Assembly (NCBI RefSeq): GCF_007049795.1
Contig: NZ_SCFY01000013.1
Span: 121,170-185,169 of the forward strand
Source of the DNA: Ectopseudomonas mendocina
Lineage (GTDB): Bacteria; Pseudomonadota; Gammaproteobacteria; Pseudomonadales; Pseudomonadaceae
DNA length: 64,000 nucleotides
Reading direction: 5' to 3'
Shown one piece after another: positions 1-11,664 of the stretch. The notes under the pieces are model-generated. The model worked only from the letters and a program-made list of their open reading frames with translations, did not search any database and was not told the DNA's origin. Made by a program: the position numbers and the translations under genes. The first letter of the stretch is position 1; each line of letters opens with the position of its first letter.

Positions 1-694
1 GTTGAGTCAGGACGTAGGCGGCAACGTTGCGCACGCCGTCTTCGCCGATGGCCGGACCTTGAGCCGGCATGGCGCCTTCACGACCCTTGAGAATGGTGGT
101 CTTGATGGTTTCCGGCTCGCCGCCCCAGCGCCACTCGTTGTCGGTCAGGTTGGGGAAGCCGTAGCTGCCTTTGGCATCGGAGCCGTGGCAGACCGAGCAG
201 TTGGAGGCGAACAGACGACCACCCATTTTCAGGGCTTGCTCGTCCTTGGCCACTTCCTCGATCGGCATGGCGGCGTATTTGGCGAACAGCGGGCCGTACT
301 GCTCATCGGCGCGCGCCATTTCCTTTTCCCACTGGTGTACGCCGGTCCAGCCAGCGTGACGCATGGAGCCGTCAGCGATTTGTACGCCAGCAGCAAAAGG
401 CGTCTGCTTTTCGTTGTCGACGTAGTCGTAGCCAGGCAGCAGGCCTTTGAAGTTGCCCAGCCCCGGGTACAGGGCGAGGTAACCGAGGGCGAAGATGATG
501 GTGGCGACGAACAGCATGAACCACCACTTCGGCAGCGGGTTGTCATACTCCTCGATGCCGTCGAAGCTGTGCCCGACGGTTTCCTCGGTAGTCTCCTGGC
601 GCTGGCCCTTGCGGGTGCCGAAGATCAGCCAGGTCAGGGCGAAGATGGTGCCCAGAGACAGAATGGTTACGTACCAACTCCAGAACGTGGTCAT
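1..694 (-). CDS. ccoP: cbb3 cytochrome oxidase diheme subunit CcoP, left operon (3' part outside window)
   Basis: Membrane-anchored c-type cytochrome that passes electrons to the CcoN catalytic subunit of the cbb3 O2 reductase. The first 231 codons are in the window; the rest runs past base 1. It shows the family N-terminus (MTTFWSWYV), a second membrane segment after [10 protein letters not shown], and the first heme site CSVCH. The second heme site is outside. Compared with the paralogue at 3284-4210 it carries an extra stretch of about 24 residues in the linker before the first heme domain (after LLPGYD). Its ATG overlaps the ccoQ stop. Identification by family signature is secure. Confidence 0.95.
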   Translation of the reverse strand, partial: MTTFWSWYVTILSLGTIFALTWLIFGTRKGQRQETTEETVGHSFDGIEEYDNPLPKWWFMLFVATIIFALGYLALYPGLGNFKGLLPGYDYVDNEKQTPFAAGVQIADGSMRHAGWTGVHQWEKEMARADEQYGPLFAKYAAMPIEEVAKDEQALKMGGRLFASNCSVCHGSDAKGSYGFPNLTDNEWRWGGEPETIKTTILKGREGAMPAQGPAIGEDGVRNVAAYVLTQ

Positions 695-879
695 TGGTTA
701 TTGCTCCTGGAAGAGTCCTGATCGCGCTTGGAATCGGGCTTGGGATCGTCGGCGAAGGGCAGGTTGGCAGCTTCGTCGAAGCTGGACTTGCGCTTGCTGC
801 TGTAAGCCCAGAGCACCACGCCGATGAAGGCGATGAACACCACCGCCGTGCCGATGCCACGAATCATCCCGATGTCCAT
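691..879 (-). CDS. ccoQ: cbb3 oxidase small subunit CcoQ, left operon
   Basis: A 62-residue protein with one hydrophobic helix (about residues 8-28) ending in WAYSSKRK, followed by the conserved ANLPFADDP tail. CcoQ subunits stabilise or assemble the cbb3 complex in the inner membrane. It lies between ccoO and ccoP with a 6-bp gap to ccoO and a 4-bp overlap with ccoP, the standard NOQP order. Confidence 0.93.
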   Translation of the reverse strand: MDIGMIRGIGTAVVFIAFIGVVLWAYSSKRKSSFDEAANLPFADDPKPDSKRDQDSSRSNNQ

Positions 880-885
880 AGCGTC

Positions 886-1493
886 TTACCGTTTGTTCTT
901 GATGGAAGTGCCGAGAGCCTGCATGTACGCGATCAGCGCGTCCATTTCGGTCTTGCCTTTCACTGCGTCACGGGCACCGGCGACATCTTCGTCGGTGTAC
1001 GGGATGCCGAAGCCCCGCATGACTTCCATCTTCTTGGCGGTGTCGCGACCGTCGAGCTTGTTCTCCACCAGCCATGGGTAGGCGGGCATCTTCGACTCAG
1101 GCACTACGTTGCGTGGGTTGTACAGGTGGGCGCGATGCCACTCGTCCGAGTAACGACCGCCTACACGAGCCAGATCTGGGCCGCGACGGTTGGAGCCCCA
1201 CAGAAAGGGATGATCCCAGACGCTCTCGCCGGCTACCGAGTAGTGGCCGTAGCGCTCGGTTTCAGCGCGAAATGGGCGAATCATCTGTGTGTGGCAGCCG
1301 ACGCAGCCCTCACGGATGTAGATGTCGCGGCCTTCCAGTTGCAGCGCTGTATAAGGCTTTAGGCCTTCTACCGGTTCGTTGGTGACGTCCTGGAAGAACA
1401 GCGGGACGATCTGTGTCAGGCCGCCGATGCTGACGGCAATCACCATCAGCAGCGCCATCAGGCCGATATTCTTCTCGATGATTTCGTGTTTCA

Positions 1494-1494
<1 letters not shown>
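886..1494 (-). CDS. ccoO: cbb3 oxidase monoheme subunit CcoO, left operon
   Basis: 202-residue membrane-anchored cytochrome c, starting MKHEIIEKN. An N-terminal membrane helix is followed by the heme c site CVGCH and a Met-rich C-terminal region (SKMPAYPW). CcoO relays electrons from CcoP to CcoN. The ATG shares one base with the ccoN stop (TGATG), which selects this start. It is nearly identical to the copy at 4392-5000. Confidence 0.95.
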
Positions 1495-2963
<1,469 letters not shown>

Positions 2964-2986
2964 TTATGGGGCAAAAATCGGCGGCA

Positions 2987-3015
2987 AGTATGGAGAAAGC
3001 AGGTAGCCATTGCAA
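2987..3015 (-). promoter_or_regulatory. Candidate sigma-70 promoter of the left cco operon
   Basis: On the minus strand, TTGCAA (3010-3015) and CATACT (2987-2992) are separated by 17 bp, each matching 4 of 6 consensus positions. The start would be near 2979, about 40 bases before the ccoN ATG. A housekeeping-type promoter fits the constitutive CCO-1 operon known in P. aeruginosa. Pattern match only. Confidence 0.4.
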
Positions 3016-3243
3016 CGCAGCATGCCGACACGAACTGGGTTCCAGAGGCTTTAACGGGCCTTGCGAGAGGAACCCGAAAACGCTCTGCGAGCTTTCGGCG
3101 CAGTAAGTTTGCGCAGCGCTAAGAAAGGATCGCCTTGGAGTTGTGACAGATGGCGACTGAAAGCCAGCTTAGCCCAGATCAAGGAAATTGCAGGGCTATT
3201 GGTCGGCGGGTGCGACACTGAGTCGCACAGGTGTGAGGAGAGG

Positions 3244-3268
3244 CCGGCGACCGCGGTTCGGTCGCCGG
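3244..3268 (-). terminator. Hairpin after right-operon ccoP
   Basis: A perfect 10-bp stem (CCGGCGACCG with CGGTCGCCGG) and 5-base loop lies 15 bases past the ccoP stop at 3284. No T-run follows on the minus strand, so it may stabilise the mRNA end or work with Rho rather than being a classic intrinsic terminator. Confidence 0.45.
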
Positions 3269-3283
3269 TAATGTAGGGGGAGG

Positions 3284-4210
3284 TTACTTGTTTTCGCCCT
3301 GGCTCAGCTTGAGCACATAGGCGGCCAGCAGGTGGGCCTTGTCATTGCCGAGGAAGTCGCCCTGAGCTGGCATGTTGCCACTGCGTCCGTAGCGAATCGT
3401 CTGCTGCAGTTGGGCGAAGCTGCTGCCGTAGATGAACGCGCTGGGTTGAGTCAGGTTCGGTGCGCCCATCGCCGGCATGCCGGTGCCGGCCGGGGTGTGG
3501 CAGGCGGAGCAGACCGTGGCGAAGATCTGCTTGCCGGCGGCGACGTCGGCCTGGGCGTCGTCTGGCAGTTCACGGCCACCGAGTTCGGTGAGGACGTAGG
3601 CAGCGACGTTGCGTACGCCATCTTCGCCGATCACCGGGCCCTGTGCCGGCATCATGCCCATACGGCCATGCATGATGGTGGTCTTGATGGTTTCCGGCTC
3701 GCCGCCCCAGCGCCAACTGCTGTCGGCCAGGTTGGGGAAGCCGTAACTGCCCTTGGCATCGGAGCCGTGGCAAACCGCGCAGTTGGAGGCGAACAGGCGA
3801 CCGCCCATTTTCAACGCGCGCTCGTCCTTGGCCACTTCTTCGATGGGCATGGCGGCATATTTGGCGAAGATCGGCCCGTATTGCTCATCGGCACGGTTCA
3901 TCTCGCGCTGCCACTGGTTGACCTGGGTCCAACCGTCCTCATAGCCCGGCAGCAGGCCCTTGAAGTTGCCCAGGCCGGGATACAGCAGCAGGTAGCCCAC
4001 GGAGAACACCAGGGTGCCGAGGAACAGCATGAACCACCACTTCGGCAGTGGGTTGTCATATTCCTCGATGCCATCGAAGGCATGGCCCATGGTCTGTTCG
4101 GTCGGGCTCTTGTGCACCTCGCTCTTGCGAGTGGCGAAGATCAGCCAGAACAGGGCGACCATGGTGCCGAGGGTCAGCAGGGTGATGTACCAACTCCAGA
4201 AGGTGGTCAT
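3284..4210 (-). CDS. ccoP: cbb3 oxidase diheme subunit CcoP, right operon
   Basis: 308-residue diheme cytochrome c that takes electrons from the bc1 complex or soluble cytochromes into the right-operon cbb3 oxidase. Two N-terminal membrane segments are followed by two c-type heme domains with CAVCH and CSACH sites, and Met ligands in MPAQG contexts. The linker before heme domain 1 is short ([11 protein letters not shown]), lacking the insertion of the left-operon copy. The ATG overlaps the ccoQ stop by 4 bp. Confidence 0.96.
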   Translation of the reverse strand: MTTFWSWYITLLTLGTMVALFWLIFATRKSEVHKSPTEQTMGHAFDGIEEYDNPLPKWWFMLFLGTLVFSVGYLLLYPGLGNFKGLLPGYEDGWTQVNQWQREMNRADEQYGPIFAKYAAMPIEEVAKDERALKMGGRLFASNCAVCHGSDAKGSYGFPNLADSSWRWGGEPETIKTTIMHGRMGMMPAQGPVIGEDGVRNVAAYVLTELGGRELPDDAQADVAAGKQIFATVCSACHTPAGTGMPAMGAPNLTQPSAFIYGSSFAQLQQTIRYGRSGNMPAQGDFLGNDKAHLLAAYVLKLSQGENK

Positions 4211-4386
4211 GCTTGGGTCCTCGAAACGGCGGGCTTGGGCTCATCGGCGAAGGGCAGGTTGGCGGCTTCGGCGAAAGCGTCGCGGCGTTTGCCGCTGTAG
4301 GCCCAGAGGGTGACGGCGGTGAAGGCGATCAGGACCAGCGCGGTGCCTATGCCGCGCAGGGTGCCGATATCGATAAGCTCGAACAT
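4207..4386 (-). CDS. ccoQ: cbb3 oxidase small subunit CcoQ, right operon
   Basis: 59-residue single-helix membrane protein starting [10 protein letters not shown], with the same WAYSGKR and ANLPFADEP ends as the left-operon CcoQ. A longer in-frame opening upstream is only read-through into ccoO in another frame, so the ATG at 4386, five bases after the ccoO stop, is chosen. Accessory subunit of the cbb3 complex. Confidence 0.92.
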   Translation of the reverse strand: MFELIDIGTLRGIGTALVLIAFTAVTLWAYSGKRRDAFAEAANLPFADEPKPAVSRTQA

Positions 4387-4391
4387 GGCAC

Positions 4392-4999
4392 TCACCTCTT
4401 GTTCTTCACGGCGGTGCCAAGCACCTGCAGGTAGGCGACCAGAGCATCCATCTCGCTCTTGCCCTTGACCGCGTCGCTGGCCCCGGCGATATCGTCGTCG
4501 CTGTAGGGCACGCCCAATGTGCGCAGTGCGCTCATCTTCTTGGCGGTGTCCTTGCCGTCGAGGGCGTGCTCCACCAACCAGGGGTAGGCGGGCATGATCG
4601 ACTCCGGCACGACGTTGCGCGGATTGTACAGGTGAGCGCGATGCCACTCGTCCGAGTAGCGACCGCCGACGCGAGCCAGGTCCGGGCCGGTACGCTTGGA
4701 ACCCCACAGGAAGGGGTGATCCCAGACGCTTTCGCCGGCGACGGAGTAGTGGCCGTAGCGCTCGGTCTCGGCACGGAACGGGCGGATCATCTGCGAGTGG
4801 CAGCCGACGCAGCCTTCGCGGATGTAGATGTCGCGGCCTTCCAGTTGCAGCGCGTTGTAGGGCTTGAGGCCATCCACCGGCTCGTTGGTGACGTCCTGGA
4901 AGAACAGCGGGACGATCTGCGTCAGACCGCCGATGCTGACCGCGAGGATCATCACCAGGGCCATCAGGCCGATGTTCTTCTCGAGAATCTCGTGTTTCA

Positions 5000-5000
<1 letters not shown>
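4392..5000 (-). CDS. ccoO: cbb3 oxidase monoheme subunit CcoO, right operon
   Basis: 202-residue membrane-anchored cytochrome c (MKHEILEKN start, heme site CVGCH). It differs from the left-operon CcoO at relatively few positions. The ATG shares one base with the ccoN stop. It transfers electrons from CcoP to CcoN. Confidence 0.95.
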
Positions 5001-6439
<1,439 letters not shown>

Positions 6440-6540
6440 GTCTGGGCTTCCATCCACGGTTATGGCAGAGCGGCCGATATCCGTGGCACCCCCAGGCATG
6501 AGCAGGCCACGAACACCACGGATATCGACGCGAGGCAAGC

Positions 6541-7221
6541 ATGAGCAAAGGGCCATTGGGGTTTATTGACGCCGGTCAATGTGAGCAGGAACTGCCCTGC
6601 ATCTGGGACGAACCGCCGCAGGTGGCGTTCAGTACGCTGATCCTGGCCCATGGTGCGGGTGCGCCGATGGATAGCCCCTTCATGCAGCACATGGCGCAGG
6701 GCCTGGCAGCGCGGGGCGTGCGCGTGGTGCGCTTCGAGTTCGCCTACATGGCGCAGCGGCGGGTGGACGGACGTAAACGACCGCCCAATCCGCAGGCGCA
6801 ACTGCTGCAGCAATGGCGTGATGTGCATGCACAGGTGCGCCATCGGGTCACAGGGCCCGTAGCCATCGGCGGCAAGTCCATGGGCGGGCGCATGGCCAGC
6901 TTGCTGGCTGACGAGTTGGAGGTTTCCTCTCTGGTTTGCCTCGGCTATCCCTTCTATGCCGGCGGCAAGCCCGAGAAGCCGCGCGTCGCCCATCTCGCCG
7001 AACTGCGCACGCCAACGCTGATCATCCAGGGCGAACGCGACGCACTGGGCAATCGCGAGGCGGTTGCCGGCTATGAGCTGTCAGCGGCCATCGAGCTGCA
7101 CTGGCTGCAGGCTGCCGACCATGACCTCAAGCCGTTGAAGGCGTCCGGCTTCAGCCATGAGCAGCACCTCGCCACTGCAGCGGCACAGATCGTGGCGTTT
7201 CTTGGGCGCATGAAACACTGA
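6541..7221 (+). CDS. alpha/beta-hydrolase, KANL3/Tex30-like
   Basis: 226-residue soluble alpha/beta-hydrolase. The nucleophile elbow reads GGKSMGGRM (Ser in G-K-S-M-G), an oxyanion-side LAHGAG motif lies near residue 40, and the acid/His pair is probably in QGERDALG and DHDLK near the C-terminus. Members of this family have no firmly assigned substrate. GAGG six bases upstream supports the ATG at 6541. It is divergent from the right ccoN, and the Anr box of that operon lies inside its codons 9-13, so the two genes share a compact control region. Confidence 0.8.
   Translation: MSKGPLGFIDAGQCEQELPCIWDEPPQVAFSTLILAHGAGAPMDSPFMQHMAQGLAARGVRVVRFEFAYMAQRRVDGRKRPPNPQAQLLQQWRDVHAQVRHRVTGPVAIGGKSMGGRMASLLADELEVSSLVCLGYPFYAGGKPEKPRVAHLAELRTPTLIIQGERDALGNREAVAGYELSAAIELHWLQAADHDLKPLKASGFSHEQHLATAAAQIVAFLGRMKH
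6566..6579 (-). promoter_or_regulatory. Anr/FNR box for the right cco operon
   Basis: TTGACGCCGGTCAA, a perfect dyad (TTGAC-N4-GTCAA) close to the FNR/Anr consensus TTGAT-N4-ATCAA. A plausible minus-strand -10 (CATGCT, 6538-6543) is centred 32 bp away, the spacing of class II FNR-type promoters (box centred near -41.5). The start would be near 6531, leaving a leader of about 90 bases. It lies inside the coding region of the divergent hydrolase. Matches known Anr control of CCO-2 operons; inferred here. Confidence 0.7.
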
Positions 7222-7566
7222 TCCGAGCTCGGCCGCGTGCTCGTATTCGGACACTTTTTCCTCGCACGGCCGCTGTAAAAGCGGTTGCGCTTGACCGCCT
7301 GGTCACGCAATGTGACAGCTGAGTGTCCGGGCCCGTTTCAGTGCGGGCATTGCAGGCTTTTTACCTGCATGGGTAAGCGGATGGCTGCCCTGCACGGCAC
7401 GCTGTGCCACGCAATGGGGCGGTACGTCATGACGGAAACATCGCATTGCACTGTAATGGTGCGCAATGTTTTTGGTTGATAGGTAGGTTTTTGATTTTAA
7501 AGGATTAATTGTGCTGGCTCGGGCCTTGCAGAGGATGCTGCAAGTCCGGGTGACAAGGAGTACGGC
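7222..7566. other. Intergenic region before the amidoligase operon
   Basis: 345 bases with no convincing gene. The right part (7470-7512) is AT-rich with runs of T and A and probably holds the promoter of the downstream operon, but no clear -35/-10 pair was identified. AAGGAG just before 7567 is the ribosome site of the first gene. Confidence 0.5.
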
Positions 7567-8976
7567 ATGGCCCGCACCTTTTATGACGAGATGTACGACG
7601 CGAGCGGCGCTGTCCGCCCGCATTACCGCGAATTTGCCCGCTGGTTGGCAGAGACGCCGGACGATCTGCTGGCTCAGCGCCGACGAGAAGCCGACCTATT
7701 GTTCCACCGCGCCGGTATCACCTTCACCCTCTACGGAGATGATCAGGGCACCGAGCGGCTGATCCCCTTCGACATCATTCCCCGCGCCATCCCCGCCAGC
7801 GAATGGCGTATCGTCGAACGCGGCTGCATCCAGCGTGTGCAGGCACTCAACCTGTTCCTCGCCGACCTCTACCACGACCAGCGCATCATCAAGGCGGGGA
7901 TCATCCCGGCCGAGCAGGTGCTGGCCAACGAGGGTTATCAGATGGCGATGCAGGGCCTTGACCTGCATCGCGACATCTACGCACACATCGCCGGGGTCGA
8001 CCTGGTGCGTGACGGCGACGGCAGCTACTACGTGCTGGAAGACAACCTGCGCACGCCAAGCGGTGTGAGCTACATGCTCGAAGACCGCAAGATGATGATG
8101 CGCCTGTTCCCCGAGCTGTTCGCCGCGCAACGCGTGGCGCCGGTGGATCACTACCCGAACCTGCTGCTCGATGCATTGAAGAGTTCCAGCCCGCTGGACA
8201 ACCCCACGGTGGTGGTGCTGACGCCAGGGCGCTTCAACAGTGCCTACTTCGAGCATGCCTTCCTCGCCCGCGAAATGGGCGTGGAGCTGGTGGAGGGTGC
8301 TGACCTGTTCGTGCGCGACGACAAGGTCTACATGCGCACCACTGCCGGTGCGCGCCAGGTGGACGTGATCTATCGCCGCCTTGACGACGCCTTCCTCGAT
8401 CCATTGGCTTTCAACCCCGACTCGATGCTCGGTGTCGCTGGGCTGTTGTCGGCCTATCGTTCGCGCAACGTGGTGCTGGCCAACGCCATCGGCACCGGCG
8501 TGGCCGACGACAAGTCGGTCTACCCCTATGTGGGCGACATGATCCGCTTCTACCTCGATGAGGAGCCGATCCTGAAGAACGTGCCGACCTGGCAGTGCCG
8601 CAAACCGGAGGAACTGTCCCACGTGCTGGCCAACCTGTCCGAGCTGGTGGTCAAGGAAACCCAGGGCTCCGGCGGCTACGGCATGCTGGTCGGCCCGGCG
8701 GCGAGCAAGGCCGAGATCGAGAACTTCCGCGCGCGCCTGATCGCCAAGCCGGAGGCTTACATCGCTCAGCCGACGCTGTGCTTGTCGACCTGCCCGACCT
8801 TCGTCGAGCGCGGCATCGCACCACGCCATATCGATCTGCGCCCGTTCGTTCTGACCGGTCGCGAAACCCGCCTGGTGCCTGGCGGTCTGACGCGCGTGGC
8901 ACTGCGCGAAGGCTCGCTGGTGGTCAATTCGTCGCAAGGCGGCGGGACCAAGGACACCTGGGTGGTGGAGGACTGA
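7567..8976 (+). CDS. Circularly permuted ATP-grasp type 2 protein (predicted amidoligase)
   Basis: 469-residue protein of the circularly permuted ATP-grasp family. Typical features are the N-terminal YDEMYD segment, HRAGITFTLYG, EDNLRTPSGVSYMLEDR and the late VVKETQGSGGYGM ATP-binding loop. Such enzymes are predicted to form amide bonds (peptide or amino-acid ligation) using ATP. A good AAGGAG site precedes the ATG. It is followed at 2 bp by an alpha-E gene and then a transglutaminase-like gene, the arrangement described for predicted peptide-synthesis or peptide-tagging operons. Substrate unknown. Confidence 0.88.
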   Translation: MARTFYDEMYDASGAVRPHYREFARWLAETPDDLLAQRRREADLLFHRAGITFTLYGDDQGTERLIPFDIIPRAIPASEWRIVERGCIQRVQALNLFLADLYHDQRIIKAGIIPAEQVLANEGYQMAMQGLDLHRDIYAHIAGVDLVRDGDGSYYVLEDNLRTPSGVSYMLEDRKMMMRLFPELFAAQRVAPVDHYPNLLLDALKSSSPLDNPTVVVLTPGRFNSAYFEHAFLAREMGVELVEGADLFVRDDKVYMRTTAGARQVDVIYRRLDDAFLDPLAFNPDSMLGVAGLLSAYRSRNVVLANAIGTGVADDKSVYPYVGDMIRFYLDEEPILKNVPTWQCRKPEELSHVLANLSELVVKETQGSGGYGMLVGPAASKAEIENFRARLIAKPEAYIAQPTLCLSTCPTFVERGIAPRHIDLRPFVLTGRETRLVPGGLTRVALREGSLVVNSSQGGGTKDTWVVED

Positions 8977-8978
8977 CC

Positions 8979-9929
8979 ATGCTTTCGAGAACTGCCTCCG
9001 ATCTGTACTGGATGTCGCGCTACCTGGAACGTGCCGAAAATCTGGCGCGTATGCTCGATGTCAGCTATTCGCTGTCGCTGATGCCGCAGGACGGCCGTGG
9101 CGATGGCCTCGACGAACTGGCCATGCCGCTGCTGATCACCGGTACCCTGGACGACTACCTGGAGCGCCACGGCCCGTTGCACGCCGAGCGCATGCTGCAC
9201 TTCTTCGCCCTCGACGCGAGCAACCCGGGCAGTATCTACTGCTGCCTGCAGGCGGCGCGCAGCAACGCCCATGCGGTGCGCGGCCGAATTACCGCCGACA
9301 TGTGGGAGAACATCAACGCCAGCTGGCTGGAGATGCGCGGGATCGCCGAGCAGGGCCTTGGCCGCTACGGCATCAGCCGCTTTTGCGAGTGGGTCAAGGA
9401 GCGTTCGCACCTGTTCCGTGGTGCCACCTTCGGCACCATCATGCGCGGTGAAGCCTACCGCTTCATCCGCCTGGGCACCTTCATCGAGCGCGCCGACAAC
9501 ACCCTGCGCCTGCTCGATGCGCGCTACGAAATGCTCGGCGAGGAGATCGACGAGCTGGAGGAGCGCACCGCGCGCAGCTACTACCAATGGAGTGCACTGC
9601 TGCGGGCGTTGTCCTCGTTCGAGGCCTTTGCCGAGAGCTATCGAGGCTCACCACGTACGCGCAAGGTCGCCGAACTGCTGCTGCTGCGTCCGGACGTGCC
9701 GCGCTCGCTACGAGCCTGTATGGAAGAACTCAACCTGATGCTCGCGGGTCTACCGGGGGAGAACGGTCGACCGGCGCAGCGCCTGGCCGCCGAGCTGGAT
9801 GCGCGACTGCGCTATACCAGCATCGACGAAGTGCTCGACGAAGGCCTGCATGCCTGGCTTACCGATTTCATCCTGTTGGTGCGCCAGCTGGGCAATACCA
9901 TTCATACGTCCTACCTGGAGGTCGCATGA
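8979..9929 (+). CDS. Alpha-E domain protein
   Basis: 316-residue, mostly helical protein of the alpha-E family (DUF403), recognised by MLSRTASDLYWMSRYLERAEN at the N-terminus (read here in part) and FIRLGTFIERADNT in the middle. It occurs almost only next to permuted ATP-grasp genes and is thought to act with them; no catalytic role is established. The start is two bases after the ATP-grasp stop, and the stop overlaps the next ATG. Confidence 0.85.
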   Translation: MLSRTASDLYWMSRYLERAENLARMLDVSYSLSLMPQDGRGDGLDELAMPLLITGTLDDYLERHGPLHAERMLHFFALDASNPGSIYCCLQAARSNAHAVRGRITADMWENINASWLEMRGIAEQGLGRYGISRFCEWVKERSHLFRGATFGTIMRGEAYRFIRLGTFIERADNTLRLLDARYEMLGEEIDELEERTARSYYQWSALLRALSSFEAFAESYRGSPRTRKVAELLLLRPDVPRSLRACMEELNLMLAGLPGENGRPAQRLAAELDARLRYTSIDEVLDEGLHAWLTDFILLVRQLGNTIHTSYLEVA

Positions 9930-10723
9930 GACTCTCGATCAGTCATGACACTACCTACCGCTACGATGACCAGGTACGCGCCAGTATCCAGTACCTGCGC
10001 CTGACCCCGCATGACAGCGAGCGCCAGCAGGTACTCAGCTGGCAGCTTGATCTGCCGCGCCCGGTGCACGCTCAGCTCGACCCCTACGGCAACATTCTGC
10101 ACGTGCTGACCCTGGACGAGCCGCACGAGTCCATCGTCATCGGCGCCCGCGGCCAGGTGGAGATCGACGAAACCTGCGAGGCCGAGCACGAGCGCCAGTC
10201 AGCGCTGCCGTTCTTGCGCTTCACCCGCCTGACTCAGGCCGATGAGGCCATTCGTGAGTTCGCCGCGCAGCAAAGCAAGGCGCGCGTGGATCGCACTGGC
10301 CTGATCGACCTGATGCATGCGCTTAACGCCCACATTGCCTATCAGCCCGGCACCACCGAAGTGGACACCAGTGCCGCTGAGGCCTTCGCCAGCCGCCGTG
10401 GCGTCTGCCAGGATCACACTCATGCCTTCCTCGCCTGCGCGCGCAGCCTGGGCGTGCCGGCGCGCTATGTGTCGGGCTACCTCTATACCGACGATGCCGA
10501 GCACCTGGCCAGCCACGCCTGGGCCGAAGCCTGGGTCGGTGATGCCTGGTACAGCTTCGACGTAACCAACTGCCTGGCGCGCCCGGAGCGACATCTGAAG
10601 CTGGCAGTCGGCCTGGATTACCTCGATGCCTGCCCGGTACGTGGCATGCGCCGCGGTGGCGGTTGCGAGCAAATGCATGCGCAGGTACAGGTGGCGCCAC
10701 TGCTGCAGGTGCGTCAGCAGTGA
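9926..10723 (+). CDS. Transglutaminase-like cysteine peptidase/transferase
   Basis: 265-residue protein with the bacterial transglutaminase N-terminal beta domain (residues 1-90) and a transglutaminase-like core. The catalytic triad is visible: Cys161 in RRGVCQDHTH, His197 in ASHAWAEAW and Asp212 in SFDVTN. Overlaps the alpha-E stop by 4 bp. In the amidoligase operons it is proposed to cleave or transfer the ligated peptide. In many operons of this class a proteasome-like Anbu peptidase gene follows; here the next gene is an unrelated, convergent cytochrome, so Anbu is absent from this locus. Confidence 0.87.
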   Translation: MRLSISHDTTYRYDDQVRASIQYLRLTPHDSERQQVLSWQLDLPRPVHAQLDPYGNILHVLTLDEPHESIVIGARGQVEIDETCEAEHERQSALPFLRFTRLTQADEAIREFAAQQSKARVDRTGLIDLMHALNAHIAYQPGTTEVDTSAAEAFASRRGVCQDHTHAFLACARSLGVPARYVSGYLYTDDAEHLASHAWAEAWVGDAWYSFDVTNCLARPERHLKLAVGLDYLDACPVRGMRRGGGCEQMHAQVQVAPLLQVRQQ

Positions 10724-10781
10724 TGCGCCAATAGGCGCTCGTGACATAGGGGCGCCGCGCGCCCCAGACTGACGACCTTTC

Positions 10782-10847
10782 GTAGGGTGCGCCATGCGCA
10801 TCTCGGTTTACCCCGCCAAAAATCCCGGTGCGCACGGCGCACCCTTC
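10782..10847. repeat. Dispersed imperfect palindrome, GTAGGGTGCGC family
   Basis: The left arm (10782-10800) and right arm (10829-10847) pair over 17 bp with one mismatch around a 28-base loop. Related GTAGGG-ended palindromes lie at 14802-14854 and 17043-17118. They look like the short intergenic repeats common in Pseudomonas. A GC-rich hairpin just before it (10749-10765) may end the upstream operon. Confidence 0.6.
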
Positions 10848-10857
10848 CCAAATCGTT

Positions 10858-11664
10858 CTACGGGCTCGCGTTGCTCTTGCGCTGGGCCATGTGCCGCAGG
10901 TAGGCGATCAAGCGCTGCAGTTCGGCAGGTGGCAGTACCTGCTCGCTGAAGCCGGGCATACGCCCCTGCGGCCAGCGCCGCAAGCTCTGTGGGTCGCGGA
11001 TGTAGCGCTGTAGAAAATCGCCTGTGAAATATTCGGTCGGGTTGTGCGGAATATTCAGGTCTGGGCCGAACTCGGAATCACCCGCGCCATTGAGGCGATG
11101 ACAGGCCATGCAGTTCTTCTGGTAGACGGCGAAACCGGCCTGCACCTCAGCATTGGCATCCGTCGCCGGGAGCAGGGCAGGGAAGCGCTGTTCGACAGCG
11201 GCCAGCTGACGAATCCGGGCGACCTGAAAGGGCCACTGCTCGGGGCCGATATGGCTGGCAGAAGGATCGGTCCAGACCAGGTAGAAAGGTCCTGCGCTGG
11301 GTTTGCTTTGCGCCAGCGGCGGCCAGGGATGCTCGGGATCTTCGATGGCCAGCCAGGCTTTTGCTCCTTCCTCGGCCAACAGAATCGAGGCTGGCAGTTC
11401 CGCGGCAAAACCGTCGAGCGCCACGGCCTGGAGATGGTCGCCGGGCTCGATACCCTCCAGCAGCGTACTGATCGGCACAGCGCGGTAGTGCATGGGGCGC
11501 TTGTAGCTGACGTCATCGATGATCTCGATATCGCGCGCTTGCGGGTGCTCGAGCAGTTCGCTGCTGCTCCAGACGCGTCGGCCATCGTTGAGTTGCACCT
11601 CGAACTCGGCCGCCTGCGCCACGCCGCTCAGGGTGATCAACGTCAGCAACAGGGCAGCTCTCAT
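10858..11664 (-). CDS. Periplasmic cytochrome c with N-terminal molybdopterin-oxidoreductase-like domain
   Basis: 268 residues. A signal peptide (about residues 1-19, ending AQAAEF) is followed by a beta-rich domain (20-155) resembling the small sulfite-oxidase-type molybdopterin-binding fold but without an obvious cofactor Cys, then a class I cytochrome c domain with heme site CMACH (Cys185, Cys188, His189) and likely Met ligand in GRMPGF. Probably a periplasmic electron carrier or sensor. Its ATG overlaps the rhodanese stop, so the two are co-translated. Partner unknown. Confidence 0.7.
   Translation of the reverse strand: MRAALLLTLITLSGVAQAAEFEVQLNDGRRVWSSSELLEHPQARDIEIIDDVSYKRPMHYRAVPISTLLEGIEPGDHLQAVALDGFAAELPASILLAEEGAKAWLAIEDPEHPWPPLAQSKPSAGPFYLVWTDPSASHIGPEQWPFQVARIRQLAAVEQRFPALLPATDANAEVQAGFAVYQKNCMACHRLNGAGDSEFGPDLNIPHNPTEYFTGDFLQRYIRDPQSLRRWPQGRMPGFSEQVLPPAELQRLIAYLRHMAQRKSNASP

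Noticed and set aside
3061..3276. 71-codon frame between the cco operons
   Set aside because: No ribosome site or recognisable sequence; it overlaps the hairpin after ccoP.
7285..7479. 64-codon frame before the amidoligase operon
   Set aside because: Low-complexity Cys/Met-rich translation without a ribosome site.
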